Shown: positions 9,987-18,061 of the stretch, piece by piece | Position numbering within the stretch: the stretch's first letter is position 1 | Layout of the letters: every line of letters starts with the position of its first letter | Origin: Atopobium sp. oral taxon 416 | Lineage (GTDB): Bacteria > Actinomycetota > Coriobacteriia > Coriobacteriales > Atopobiaceae | Length of the DNA stretch: 64,000 nt | Reading direction: 5' to 3' | NCBI RefSeq assembly: GCF_018128285.1 | Contig: NZ_CP072380.1 | Location: 868,001 to 932,000, forward strand | The notes under the pieces: generated by a model | The model's input: only the letters and a program-made list of their open reading frames with translations | Told to the model about the DNA's origin: nothing | Database searches by the model: none | Position numbers and translations under genes: made by a program

Positions 9987-10864
9987 TGTACGATATCGCA
10001 TCGCTCTATGAAGCAACAAGCGTTGAGGACGCTGTGCGCACCCTGGCAGCCGACGAGCAGTCTGAGGTTATCGCCGGCGGCACCGACGTCCTGGTCAAGA
10101 TCCGTTCCGGCAAAGATGCCGGAGCGCACTTGGTCTCAATCCACGAGCTGCAGGACGAGCTGACCGGCGTTACCTTGGCGGACGATGGCGCCGTGGAGAT
10201 CGGGCCACTCTCCATCTTCCATTCGCTCACGGTTAACCCGATCATTCAGAAGACCGTGCCGACGTTAGGGCAGGCCTGTGACACCCCGGGTGGTCCGCAG
10301 TTGCGTGTCTCCGGCACGATAGGCGGCAACGTCTGTACTGCTGCAACCTCTGCGGATACCGGTTCGACGTTGTTGGCATACGGCGCAAAGCTCGATCTCG
10401 TGAGCGCTTCCGGCAAGCGTACTGTGCCGATCGAAGAGTGGTACACGGGTCCGGGCCGCTGCGTCAGAAAGCACGATGAACTGCTCTATAAGATCTGTAT
10501 CCCGAAGAAGAACTACGAGGGATGGAGTGGCTATTACTTCAAGTACGGCAAACGCCAAGCGCTTGAGATCGCGACGATGGGATGCTGCTGTCTGGTGAAG
10601 TTGGGCACAGACAAAGAAACCATCGATGATATCCGCCTCGCCTTTGGCGTGGCAGCTCCAACCCCGATCCGTGCCCACAGTACGGAAGATAAGGTGCGCG
10701 GCATGAAGGTGAAGGATGCCGCAGAGATTATCGGTGAGCTTGCGCAGAAGGATACGCATCCGCGTGATTCCTGGCGCGCTTCAAAGGACTTTCGCTACCA
10801 ACTCATTAAGGAAATGGCGAAGCGCTCGCTCGTGAAAGCGGCTCAGAATGGAGGGGCTGAATAG
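9986..10864 (+). CDS. xdhB: Molybdenum hydroxylase FAD-binding subunit (XdhB-type)
   Basis: A 292-residue CoxM/XdhB-like flavoprotein. The N-terminal FAD-binding PCMH domain shows VIAGGTDVLVKIRSGK near residue 29 and GTIGGNVCTAATSADTG near 110; the C-terminal CO-dehydrogenase flavoprotein domain follows. It moves electrons from the Fe-S subunit to NAD+ or another acceptor. It is coupled by a one-base overlap to the large subunit and ends two bases before the small subunit start, so the three genes form one operon. Length and order match the family. Confidence 0.9.
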   Translation: MYDIASLYEATSVEDAVRTLAADEQSEVIAGGTDVLVKIRSGKDAGAHLVSIHELQDELTGVTLADDGAVEIGPLSIFHSLTVNPIIQKTVPTLGQACDTPGGPQLRVSGTIGGNVCTAATSADTGSTLLAYGAKLDLVSASGKRTVPIEEWYTGPGRCVRKHDELLYKICIPKKNYEGWSGYYFKYGKRQALEIATMGCCCLVKLGTDKETIDDIRLAFGVAAPTPIRAHSTEDKVRGMKVKDAAEIIGELAQKDTHPRDSWRASKDFRYQLIKEMAKRSLVKAAQNGGAE

Positions 10865-10866
10865 CT

Positions 10867-11364
10867 ATGGATATGCGTATTTTGGAGTGCACGATCAACG
10901 GGAAGCCCGTCCAGGTCGGCTACGACCCACGTGAATCCCTCTTGGATACCCTGCGTGATCGCCTCCATCTCACTGGCACCAAACGCGGGTGCGAGGTCGG
11001 CGAGTGCGGCGCCTGCACTGTGCTGATTAACGGTGTCGCAACGGACTCCTGCCTCTATCTAACCGATTGGGCACAGGGGAAGGATATCGTGACGATCGAA
11101 GGTCTGGCAGGGGAGGATGGTACCTTGAATCCGGTTCAGCAGGCCTTTGTAGATGAGTTTGCAGTTCAGTGCGGTTTCTGCATCCCTGGCATCATCATGT
11201 CCGCGATGGAGATGTACAACGCTGGCAAGACTTATACGAGGGATGAGATCAGAAAGCAGCTCTCGGGTCACCTTTGTCGCTGTACTGGCTACCAAAACAT
11301 CGTGAACGCGGTTGAGAAGGCGGTCGATGTGACCCATGATCTCGTCGGAAAGAAAGACGAATGA
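10867..11364 (+). CDS. Molybdenum hydroxylase 2Fe-2S subunit (XdhC-type small subunit)
   Basis: A 165-residue two-[2Fe-2S] electron-transfer subunit. GCEVGECGACTVLING carries the plant-type cluster; CGFCIPG and CRCTGYQN carry the second, helical cluster. GGAGGGG lies upstream, overlapping the end of the FAD-subunit gene. It completes the large/FAD/Fe-S trio. In E. coli this subunit is called XdhC, a name also used for the unrelated insertion factor at 62139, so no symbol is given here. Confidence 0.9.
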   Translation: MDMRILECTINGKPVQVGYDPRESLLDTLRDRLHLTGTKRGCEVGECGACTVLINGVATDSCLYLTDWAQGKDIVTIEGLAGEDGTLNPVQQAFVDEFAVQCGFCIPGIIMSAMEMYNAGKTYTRDEIRKQLSGHLCRCTGYQNIVNAVEKAVDVTHDLVGKKDE

Positions 11365-11387
11365 CTGTCACTTCACAGAGTGAAAGC

Positions 11388-11420
11388 GAAACGCTCTCGG
11401 ATTGAGTCCGGGGGCGTTTC
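11388..11420. terminator. Terminator shared by the convergent xdh operon and iclR gene
   Basis: GAAACGC (11388-11394) pairs with GCGTTTC (11414-11420); inner bases CTCGG/CCGGG extend the stem partly. It lies between convergent genes. The short T tract is weak, so efficiency is uncertain. Confidence 0.6.
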
Positions 11421-11447
11421 TCATGCCGCGTCGATGGTGGCCAATCC

Positions 11448-12215
11448 TCAGGTGTTGAGCGCAGCCTCGAGTTTGGTGCGGGCCTGATCGAGGAGCTTGA
11501 TCACGGTCTGCTTCTTTTCATCGTCGAACCGATACGCCGGAACTGAGACACCCAGTGCATACTGTATGATGTGATCGACGCGAATGGGTGTAGCGACACA
11601 GCGGACCGAAGCGAGTGCCTCTCCATGCTCTGAGGTGATGCGCCGCTCGCGGCAGCTCCGAAGCTGCGCATACAATATGTCGATATCCGAGATGCTGTCC
11701 TCCGTGAGAGCCTTCATGCCATGTTTGAAGATCGCCTGGAGCTCTTCTTTTGTGCAATCGAGCAAGAGTGATTTGCCAATCGCGGTGCACTGCAAAGGAA
11801 GGCGTCTGCCCACATCGGAGATCAGGCGGATCGGTTGGGGAGAATCAACCTTTGCAATATAGAGGACTCTGTCGTTCTCCCGTATCCCAACTTGACAGGT
11901 CTCCAGGCAGCCTTCCTCCACTGCATGCATCTGTGTTCTTAAGAGTTTGATCGTCGCATCGTGCTGATAGAAGGAGTGGCTGATCAGGTACGCCTTGAGT
12001 CCGATGCTGTAGGTGTGTGATCTGGGGTCCAACTGAAGGAAGTCTCGCTCAGCGAGGGTGTGGACAATCGGGCTCAATGAGCCCTTTGCGATCTTTGTCG
12101 CCCGTGAGAGTTCACTCAACGTCATTCCCTGCTTGGAATTCGCAAGTGTCTCAAGGATATCGAGTATCCGCTTCGTTGGGCGGTGGGGCACAAATGCGGT
12201 CTTTACGGTATCCAT
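11448..12215 (-). CDS. IclR-family transcriptional regulator
   Basis: A 255-residue regulator with an N-terminal winged helix-turn-helix (RPTKRILDILETLANS...MTLSELSRATKIAKGSLSPIVHTL) and a C-terminal IclR effector-binding domain. The chosen start gives MDTVKTAFV and has GGAGG upstream; a longer frame reaching 12452 would run through the divergent promoter and is unlikely. It is transcribed away from the sugar-acid/fucose genes, the position of Cj0480c at the Campylobacter jejuni fuc locus, so it probably controls that operon in response to a sugar or sugar acid. Confidence 0.85.
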   Translation of the reverse strand: MDTVKTAFVPHRPTKRILDILETLANSKQGMTLSELSRATKIAKGSLSPIVHTLAERDFLQLDPRSHTYSIGLKAYLISHSFYQHDATIKLLRTQMHAVEEGCLETCQVGIRENDRVLYIAKVDSPQPIRLISDVGRRLPLQCTAIGKSLLLDCTKEELQAIFKHGMKALTEDSISDIDILYAQLRSCRERRITSEHGEALASVRCVATPIRVDHIIQYALGVSVPAYRFDDEKKQTVIKLLDQARTKLEAALNT

Positions 12216-12309
12216 AAGCGATCCTCCATTTACAGAGAGATTACAGCCGCTCAGTGAGTATTGGGCGTCGAGCTCTTCCATAGGCTGATTTATTCTTATG
12301 ATTATACTA

Positions 12310-12344
12310 GTTCGTAAATGAGTATACAGTTCAGATATACGAAC
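12310..12344. promoter_or_regulatory. Palindrome in the iclR-fuc divergent promoter region
   Basis: GTTCGTA (12310-12316) and TACGAAC (12338-12344) are perfect 7-bp inverted arms with a 21-base spacer that itself contains the palindrome GTATAC. The site lies in the AT-rich gap between iclR (start 12215) and the first fuc-type gene (start 12399), where an IclR operator would be expected. The regulator assignment is inference. Confidence 0.5.
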
Positions 12345-12360
12345 AACAATGATAAAAGAA

Positions 12361-12394
12361 AGGCCAATAAATGCAACACATTGCATATAGGAGG
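12361..12394 (+). repeat. 34-bp leader repeat, copy 1 (ends in the SD of the fuc operon)
   Basis: This segment, from AGGCCAATAAATGCAAC to ATATAGGAGG, recurs at 19555-19588 before dpaL copy 1 with about three mismatches. Both copies end in the ribosome-binding site of a GTG-started gene. Reading from the ATG at 12349, a 13-codon upstream frame contains R-P-I-N-A-T and stops inside the SD; the other copy starts M-R-P-I-N-A-T. This could be a leader peptide or simply a mobilised 5' UTR. Confidence 0.55.
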
Positions 12395-12398
12395 ACTT

Positions 12399-12701
12399 GT
12401 GAGAGACGCTCTTGTGATTGAGGATAGAGACAATGTAGCGGTGGCAATCCATCCTCTGAAACAGGGTTCAATTGTACAGTTTGTGTATCCCTCCGGAAAG
12501 GCCAGGAAGCTCAAAGTCAACCAGGGTATCCCATTGTTCCACAAGTTTGCTTTAGCCGATATCCCGAAAGGCTCCCAGGTCACCAAGTACGGTGAGTATA
12601 TCGGAATTGCTACCCAAGACATCAAGGCAGGGGATTGGGTCCACACGCACAATCTTGCAAGCACCGATTCGCTTAAAGGTTCGGCAGGTGAATCCATGTG
12701 A
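12399..12701 (+). CDS. Altronate dehydratase-like small subunit (SAF domain)
   Basis: A 100-residue protein matching the N-terminal SAF domain of UxaA-type sugar-acid dehydratases (MRDALVIEDRDNVAVAIHPL ... ADIPKGSQVTKYGEYIGIA). The GTG start was chosen because GGAGG lies just upstream; an ATG at 12318 would put the leader repeat inside the coding region. In many bacteria this domain is encoded apart from the catalytic part, as here, where its stop overlaps the next start. In the C. jejuni fuc locus the same split pair dehydrates L-fuconate. Confidence 0.8.
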   Translation: MRDALVIEDRDNVAVAIHPLKQGSIVQFVYPSGKARKLKVNQGIPLFHKFALADIPKGSQVTKYGEYIGIATQDIKAGDWVHTHNLASTDSLKGSAGESM

Positions 12702-13873
12702 GTAAGCACTATCAATTTTTAGGCTACAAGCGTAGTGATGGCTCTGTGGGGATCAGAAACCATGTTTTGATCCTTCCAACGAGCATCTGCGCCTCTGATC
12801 TGGCAGAGCGGATCGCACATACGGTGGGAGGCTGTGTGTCTTTTCACAACCAGAACGGCTGTTCTCAGGTTGATGCGGATCGAGATCTGACCTTGAGAAC
12901 CATCGCAGGCTACGCCGCAAACCCCAATGTCTACGGCGTGCTTGTCCTCTCACTGGGATGCGAGGGCTGCCAGAACGATATGGTCGTCGACGAGATCAGG
13001 AAGCGCTGCGACAAACCGCTCAAGACCCTGATTATCCAGCAGGTGGGCGGCACGCTGCACGCGATGGATGAGGGAACGCGCATGGCGCGTGAGCTCGTGG
13101 CTGAAGCTGAGCTCTGCAAGCGTGAGCCCTGCGATATCTCGGATCTGATCTTGGGCACTAACTGTGGCGGCTCTGACTCCTCAAGCGGGTTGGGCTCCAA
13201 CCCGCTGATCGGTGCAGTTTCTGACAAGTTTGTCGAGTCAGGGGCGACTTCGGTCTTATGTGAGACCCCGGAGTTCTTTGGGGCGGAATATGTACTAGCA
13301 CGTCGCGCTGCAACCCCTGAGATCGGAAAACAGATCCTCAAGATTGTCAAAGACTACGAGACCTATGTAGAGAGCTTTGGCGCTGAGATGCGCGAGGGTA
13401 ATCCGTCTCCGGGCAACAAAGCCGGTGGCCTTACAACCCTCGAGGAGAAATCCTTAGGCTGCATCCACAAAGGAGGTCACTCTCCGATTAAAGCGGTGTA
13501 TTCCTATGCAGCCCCGCTGAAGCACCATCAGGGGCTTGTGATCATGGACACCCCTGGCAACGATCCTTCCTCCGTGGGTGGTCTTATCGCCGGCGGTTGC
13601 CAGCTGGTCGTGTTCTCGACTGGCTTGGGCACCCCGACGGGTAACGCCTTGGTGCCAGTCTATCGGCTTACCGCGAACCCCAAGACCGCAAAGGCGATGG
13701 CGGACAACACTGACTTCGATGCGACCGCCACGATCTACGGACCGGAGACGATGGATGAGCTCAGAGATCGGATGATCGACGAGTTGATGGAAGTGTGCTG
13801 CGGCAAGGAGACCTGTGCTGAGTCGCTCGGCTTTACCGAGACTGCGCTGCCACACCTCTGCAACTATATGTAA
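12698..13873 (+). CDS. Altronate dehydratase-like large subunit (probable L-fuconate dehydratase)
   Basis: A 391-residue UxaA/GarD C-terminal-type protein (GSVGIRNHVLILPT, LSLGCEGCQ, GTNCGGSDSSSG, DTPGNDPSSVGGL). Conserved Cys residues in these motifs probably bind an iron centre. The GTG start overlaps the previous TGA (ATGTGAG), so the pair is translationally coupled. The enzyme converts an aldonate to a 2-keto-3-deoxy acid. Neighbouring dehydrogenase, FucP-like permease, lactonase and aldolase point to L-fuconate rather than altronate; the substrate is inferred from context. Confidence 0.82.
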   Translation: MSKHYQFLGYKRSDGSVGIRNHVLILPTSICASDLAERIAHTVGGCVSFHNQNGCSQVDADRDLTLRTIAGYAANPNVYGVLVLSLGCEGCQNDMVVDEIRKRCDKPLKTLIIQQVGGTLHAMDEGTRMARELVAEAELCKREPCDISDLILGTNCGGSDSSSGLGSNPLIGAVSDKFVESGATSVLCETPEFFGAEYVLARRAATPEIGKQILKIVKDYETYVESFGAEMREGNPSPGNKAGGLTTLEEKSLGCIHKGGHSPIKAVYSYAAPLKHHQGLVIMDTPGNDPSSVGGLIAGGCQLVVFSTGLGTPTGNALVPVYRLTANPKTAKAMADNTDFDATATIYGPETMDELRDRMIDELMEVCCGKETCAESLGFTETALPHLCNYM

Positions 13874-13952
13874 GTTTTTCTCTTTAGGCACTAGTCCGCG
13901 GTATGAGGCAACACCGGGTTGCCAGTTGCGGTGAAAGAAAGGAAGTTTGGTT

Positions 13953-14744
13953 ATGGATTTGCATCTTCAAGGCAAGGTCATCTTCGTTACCGGTGGTTTC
14001 AAAGGTATCGGCCGCGCAATCGCTCTGCAGCTCGCGCGCGAAGGCGCGATCCCCATTGCTCTGAACCGCAAAGACGGTGCTGAGGATGCTTTCAAAGAGG
14101 ATATGGAGAAGATCACCAAGACCTATGAGATCCACTTTATCGACCTCAACAACACCGACGAGATCAAGCCGATCATCGATGATGTCCATGAGCGCTATGG
14201 TCACATCGACGGCGTCGTAAACAACGCCGGCAGAAACGACAACCTCGACCTCGAGTCCACCTCCTGGAGAGACTTCGAGAAGTCCCTACACGGGAACCTC
14301 ACCCACTACTATGAGATGGCCCACGAAGCCTGCCCGTATCTGAAGGAGTCCAAGGGCTCCATCGTTAATATCACCTCAAAAGTCGCCTTCACCGGCCAGG
14401 GCAAGACGAGCGCATATGCAGCCGCTAAGGGCGGCATTGCAGCCCTTACCCGTGAGTGGGCGGCCGCACTCGTCGGCGACGATATCCGCGTGAACGCCGT
14501 GGTTGTCGCAGAGGCTTGGACTCCGCTCTATGCCAATTGGATCAAGACCTTCGGTGACAAGGCGCACCAGGAAGCACGCCTGCGCCTGATTACCGACAAG
14601 ATCCCTCTAGAGCACAGAATGACCAAGCCGGAGGAGATTGCAAACGCCGTAGCCTTCCTGCTGAGCGATCGCTCCTCCCACACCACCGGCCAGTGGTGCT
14701 TCGTCGACGGCGGATATGCTCATCTCGACCGTGCGCTGAGCTAG
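13953..14744 (+). CDS. SDR-family sugar dehydrogenase (probable L-fucose dehydrogenase)
   Basis: A 263-residue classical short-chain dehydrogenase. The Rossmann motif TGGFKGIG occupies residues 13-20, NNAG is at 90-93, and the catalytic triad is S142, Y155 and K159 (SAYAAAKGG). The ATG after GAAAGGAAG was taken. It probably oxidises a sugar such as L-fucose to its lactone with NAD(P)+, feeding the amidohydrolase and dehydratase of the same operon. C. jejuni FucX occupies the equivalent position. A role on D-arabinose, which shares stereochemistry, is also possible. Confidence 0.8.
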   Translation: MDLHLQGKVIFVTGGFKGIGRAIALQLAREGAIPIALNRKDGAEDAFKEDMEKITKTYEIHFIDLNNTDEIKPIIDDVHERYGHIDGVVNNAGRNDNLDLESTSWRDFEKSLHGNLTHYYEMAHEACPYLKESKGSIVNITSKVAFTGQGKTSAYAAAKGGIAALTREWAAALVGDDIRVNAVVVAEAWTPLYANWIKTFGDKAHQEARLRLITDKIPLEHRMTKPEEIANAVAFLLSDRSSHTTGQWCFVDGGYAHLDRALS

Positions 14745-14754
14745 GAGTGAGACC

Positions 14755-16026
14755 ATGGCACAAAACGCTTCGGATAGGAGAAGGTCCTCGAAGACAACCT
14801 TAGCCATTGTTCTCGTAACCTTCTTATTCTTTGCCTGGGGTTTAACGATGAACCTCGTCAATGCTCTTGATAACCCTATGGCAAACTACCTTGAACTCAA
14901 CTCCACCGAGTCCTCGCTGTTGCAGGTTGCATACTACGGCGCCTACTTCATTATGGCAATTCCAGCCTCACTTGTCGCGCGTCGTTTCGGCTACAAGGGC
15001 GGTATCCTGATGGGATTGATCCTCTTTGTGATCGGCTCCCTGATCACGATCCCCGCGACCAACGTTTTGAGTTACAGCCTGTTCCTTTTTGCGATGTTTG
15101 TGATCGCTGCTGGCGCCGCGACGCTCGAGACGAATTGCAACCCGTACATCACCAAGCTGGGCGATGAGAAACACGAGTCAACGCGTCTGAACCTTTCGCA
15201 GAGCTTCAATGGTATCGGCAACATCGTCGGTCCTCTGATTCTGGGCCAGATCGTGGGCGAAGCAGTAGCCCCGGGAAACCCGGGCTTTGAAGCGGCACGG
15301 GCAGCCTTCATGAGCTCGACACAGCACCTTTACATCTGGATCGCCGTGGTCATGTTCATCGTCCTCATGATCTTCACCTTTGTTCATCTCCCGGAGCCTC
15401 CGGGAGATGTGGCTGAGCGTGAGTCCGGCAAGAAGAGTGACACCCCGGTCTCCAAACAGCTGTTCTCAAAGCGTCACTTCGTCCTGGGTGTGATCGCTGA
15501 GTGTATCTTTATCGGCCTGCAGGTCGGTGGCATGGCACTGTTCTCGGGTTTCGCAATGAGGCACTGGGACGGTATGAGCGCCGGTACGGCAGCATCACTA
15601 CTAGCTTTGCTCTCTCTGCTCTTCACCTTGGGCCGCTTTATCACTACCCCATTGATGAATCGCTTTGAGCCCTCAAAGATCTTGGGCGTGTATATGGTCC
15701 TGTCTGCGGTATTGATGGCAATCACCGCTATGGGCATTGACTATGTGTCGGTCATCACCTTCCTAATCGCCTACCTCTTTATCTCCATTGGATACCCGAC
15801 GATCTACTCTCTGGCGCTCAAGGGAATCCAAGGTGACGCTGCGAAAGCCGGCGGCAGTGCACTGACGATGTCTATCATCGGCGCGGCGCTGATCCCGCTT
15901 CTGATGAGCGTGATCGCAGACACTGCTGGTATTGAGATCGCCCTGTTGATTGCAGTTCCTGGCTTTCTGTTTGACGCTTGGTACGGATTCAAGAGCTCCA
16001 GAGTTGTCCCTGAGAAGGAGGCATAA
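14755..16026 (+). CDS. fucP: MFS sugar transporter, FucP family
   Basis: A 423-residue inner-membrane protein with about twelve hydrophobic segments. It shows the FucP-family features FFAWGLTMNLVNALDNP near the start and ETNCNPYITKLG near 123, then LNLSQSFNGIGNIVGP. These resemble the L-fucose:H+ symporter family. GGAGTGAGACC precedes the ATG ten bases after the dehydrogenase stop, so it is in the same operon. It should supply L-fucose or a close relative to the cytosolic pathway encoded around it. Confidence 0.85.
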   Translation: MAQNASDRRRSSKTTLAIVLVTFLFFAWGLTMNLVNALDNPMANYLELNSTESSLLQVAYYGAYFIMAIPASLVARRFGYKGGILMGLILFVIGSLITIPATNVLSYSLFLFAMFVIAAGAATLETNCNPYITKLGDEKHESTRLNLSQSFNGIGNIVGPLILGQIVGEAVAPGNPGFEAARAAFMSSTQHLYIWIAVVMFIVLMIFTFVHLPEPPGDVAERESGKKSDTPVSKQLFSKRHFVLGVIAECIFIGLQVGGMALFSGFAMRHWDGMSAGTAASLLALLSLLFTLGRFITTPLMNRFEPSKILGVYMVLSAVLMAITAMGIDYVSVITFLIAYLFISIGYPTIYSLALKGIQGDAAKAGGSALTMSIIGAALIPLLMSVIADTAGIEIALLIAVPGFLFDAWYGFKSSRVVPEKEA

Positions 16027-16034
16027 CAAACGAT

Positions 16035-16835
16035 ATGGCTAATCTGAAAGTCATTGACGCTCACTTTCACCTGTGGGATTTAAGTAAGCAGAACTTACCG
16101 TGGCTTGAGACCACCGACGGCTCCATCACGAAGACTTATACGCTTGACGACTATCTGAGCCAGTATAAAGGATTGTCTAATGTCGACTTCCTGGGTGGCG
16201 TGTACGTCGAGGTGGACTGCGACAATTCGATCCAGGAAGACAAAATCGCCTACGACCGTGGATGTGACCACATCCTCGCGTACATGATGCGCTCTGAGGT
16301 TTCTCCTTGGATGCGGATCCCGGTCTATGCTACCGGTATCCGTGAGCCGCTCCACGTTCCAAGTCAGCCTAAGGGGCACTGCCTGCGTCCGACCTTTATC
16401 CAGGGGCTGAAGGCAATGGCACAGGCAAACAAACCCTTTGATGCTTGCATGCGTGTCAGTGAGCTCGACGACCTCTATCAGGCACTGATTCAGGTTCCGG
16501 AGGAGGTCGTGATCCTCGATCACCTCGGCAATCCGGAGAAGCTCGATCAGGGCTATATGGACGCTATGAAGAAGCTCGCTACGCTGCCGAACCTCTACGT
16601 GAAGGTCTCGGGATTTCCAACGGCTGACGAGCAGTTTGTCTGCGACCTGCTGTCCTTTGTGCAGGATACCTTCCCGCCCTACAAGCTCATGTACGCGTCG
16701 AACTGGCCCGTCGTTGAGACCTACTCGACGTTCGTGGAGAACTTCAGTGTGTTGCGTGATGCCTTCAGCGACGATGAAGGGTTCTTCTGCCAGAATGCCG
16801 CACGTGCCTATCAGATTCAATTGCCTGCAGAATAA
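16035..16835 (+). CDS. Amidohydrolase-2 family lactonase (probable L-fuconolactonase)
   Basis: A 266-residue TIM-barrel hydrolase of the amidohydrolase-2 family. H-x-H is visible in IDAHFHLWDLSKQNLPWL at the N-terminus, with DHLGNP mid-protein and a late YASNWPV Asn/Asp region. Members near fucose genes open L-fucono-1,5-lactone to L-fuconate. The SD AAGGAGG lies inside the end of the permease gene. Order and length agree with Cj0487 of C. jejuni. Other lactone substrates cannot be ruled out. Confidence 0.8.
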   Translation: MANLKVIDAHFHLWDLSKQNLPWLETTDGSITKTYTLDDYLSQYKGLSNVDFLGGVYVEVDCDNSIQEDKIAYDRGCDHILAYMMRSEVSPWMRIPVYATGIREPLHVPSQPKGHCLRPTFIQGLKAMAQANKPFDACMRVSELDDLYQALIQVPEEVVILDHLGNPEKLDQGYMDAMKKLATLPNLYVKVSGFPTADEQFVCDLLSFVQDTFPPYKLMYASNWPVVETYSTFVENFSVLRDAFSDDEGFFCQNAARAYQIQLPAE

Positions 16836-16872
16836 GCGCGTGTAAGGTTTCAAAAGAAAGGTTAGAGAGGTT

Positions 16873-16914
16873 AAGCGTCGTTTCGCTACGCCCCCGCGTA
16901 GCTGAGCGGCGCTT
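16873..16914 (+). terminator. Imperfect hairpin between lactonase and aldolase genes
   Basis: AAGCGTCG...CGCTACG pairs with CGTAGC...CGGCGCTT around a C-rich loop, followed by TTTG. It could attenuate or partly terminate transcription before the aldolase gene, or act as an mRNA-processing hairpin. Confidence 0.5.
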
Positions 16915-16949
16915 TGTATGTACGGAAGGAAATAAACGGAAGGAACACT

Positions 16950-17834
16950 ATGAACGTACAGGGAGTGTATTGCCCTGCGATAACCGTCTTCAACGACGAT
17001 GGGACGATTGACTATAAGCTGTGGGGCAAACAGCTTGACCGGGTGGCGGATGCCGGCATCAGCGGGGTACTCATCTTCGGTAGCATCGGGGAGTTCTATG
17101 CGATACCGATCGAGGAGCGTCTCAGGGCAGTGCCGTTTGCGGTGAAGCGCCTGAAGGGGAAATGTAAGGCCTTTATCGGCGTGGGAGATTGCGTCCCCAA
17201 CGATGTGCGGCGCATGGTTGAAGCTGCCAACAAAGCCGGCGCCGATGCGGTCGTCGCGGTGTGTCCCTATTACTTTGGGCCTTCAGCGGATACTGCAGTT
17301 GCCTACTTTAAGGGCATCGCGGCGCTGACCGACCTGCCGATCATCCTCTACAACTTCCCGGACCGGACGGGCTCCGATATTTCGCCAAAGCTGGCGGCGC
17401 GGATTGTGCGGGAGGTGCCTTCGGTCGTCGGGATTAAGGATACCGTGGACAGTGCAAGCCACACCCGCCATGTAGTGCAGGCCGTGAAAGCGGTACGTCC
17501 CAGCGTGGGAGTGCTCTCCGGTTTTGATGAGTACTATCTGCCGACCCGTACCTGTGGAGGCGACGGTGTACTGTGCGGAATGACGAACGTCGAGCCTGAA
17601 ACCTTTGTGGCGCTGCACCGAGCCTATGAGGCAGAAGATATGGCAACCGCGGTAGAGAAGGCAAAGCGCATTGTACATTTGGTGCAGGTCTACGATGTGT
17701 GCGACCTCTTTATCTCCGGCGTCAAGTGCGCCGTAAAGGCCAAGGGTTTGCCAATCTCAACCAAGATTCAGAACCCGGCCTGTCAAGCGAGTGAGGAGCA
17801 GTACGAACACATTAAACAGATCCTCGAATCATAG
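16950..17834 (+). CDS. DapA-family aldolase (probable 2-keto-3-deoxy-L-fuconate aldolase)
   Basis: A 294-residue class I lyase of the dihydrodipicolinate synthase/N-acetylneuraminate lyase family. The Schiff-base lysine is K163 (GIKDT) and the conserved tyrosine is Y134 (YNFPDRTG); GSIGEFY at 45-51 replaces the usual GTTGE. The ATG behind GGAAGGA was preferred to one 36 bases upstream. In this operon it would cleave 2-keto-3-deoxy-L-fuconate to pyruvate and L-lactaldehyde, as proposed for the C. jejuni homologue. A terminator follows directly. Confidence 0.82.
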   Translation: MNVQGVYCPAITVFNDDGTIDYKLWGKQLDRVADAGISGVLIFGSIGEFYAIPIEERLRAVPFAVKRLKGKCKAFIGVGDCVPNDVRRMVEAANKAGADAVVAVCPYYFGPSADTAVAYFKGIAALTDLPIILYNFPDRTGSDISPKLAARIVREVPSVVGIKDTVDSASHTRHVVQAVKAVRPSVGVLSGFDEYYLPTRTCGGDGVLCGMTNVEPETFVALHRAYEAEDMATAVEKAKRIVHLVQVYDVCDLFISGVKCAVKAKGLPISTKIQNPACQASEEQYEHIKQILES

Positions 17835-17842
17835 AGGTACCG

Positions 17843-17877
17843 ATGGGTTGCATTGGGCAAGTGCAGCCCCATTTTTT
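17843..17877 (+). terminator. Intrinsic terminator of the fuc-type operon
   Basis: TGGGTTGCA (17844-17852) pairs with TGCAGCCCCA (17862-17871), followed by TTTTTTG. Confidence 0.85.
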
Positions 17878-17973
17878 GTGATGTCTGCGGAGAAGACGTG
17901 CCCTTCAGCAAATCAGTTTGCTTAAAGAGTTGCAAAGAAATCAATTCGTGGTGTAATAAGAGCCGCCTACCAA

Positions 17974-18002
17974 ACATATAGTTTGTTATACAAACTATAT
18001 GT
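17974..18002. promoter_or_regulatory. 29-bp palindromic operator, copy A
   Basis: The core is a perfect dyad, CATATAGTTTGT and ACAAACTATATG, around TAT. Its pattern (ACA..-AGT-GT-N3-AC-ACT-TGT) recurs before dpaL copy 2 (30529) and ygeY (43626). Flanks for roughly 100 bases also resemble those of the 30529 site (GTCTGCGGA..AAG upstream, GTACTGACAG..GGGAA downstream), so this is a paralogous promoter. A GCGATGGCCAC...GTGGCTATCGC hairpin and an SD plus ATG follow at 18032-18081, but the gene they would serve has been replaced by an IS110 remnant. Confidence 0.7.
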
Positions 18003-18061
18003 ACGGTACTGACAGTTGGGAAATAAGAAAGCGATGGCCACAGGCAGGTGGCTATCGCACA

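Noticed and set aside
12216-12452. Extended N-terminus of the IclR regulator
   Set aside because: It would run across the divergent promoter and the next gene's SD; the ATG at 12215 has its own GGAGG.
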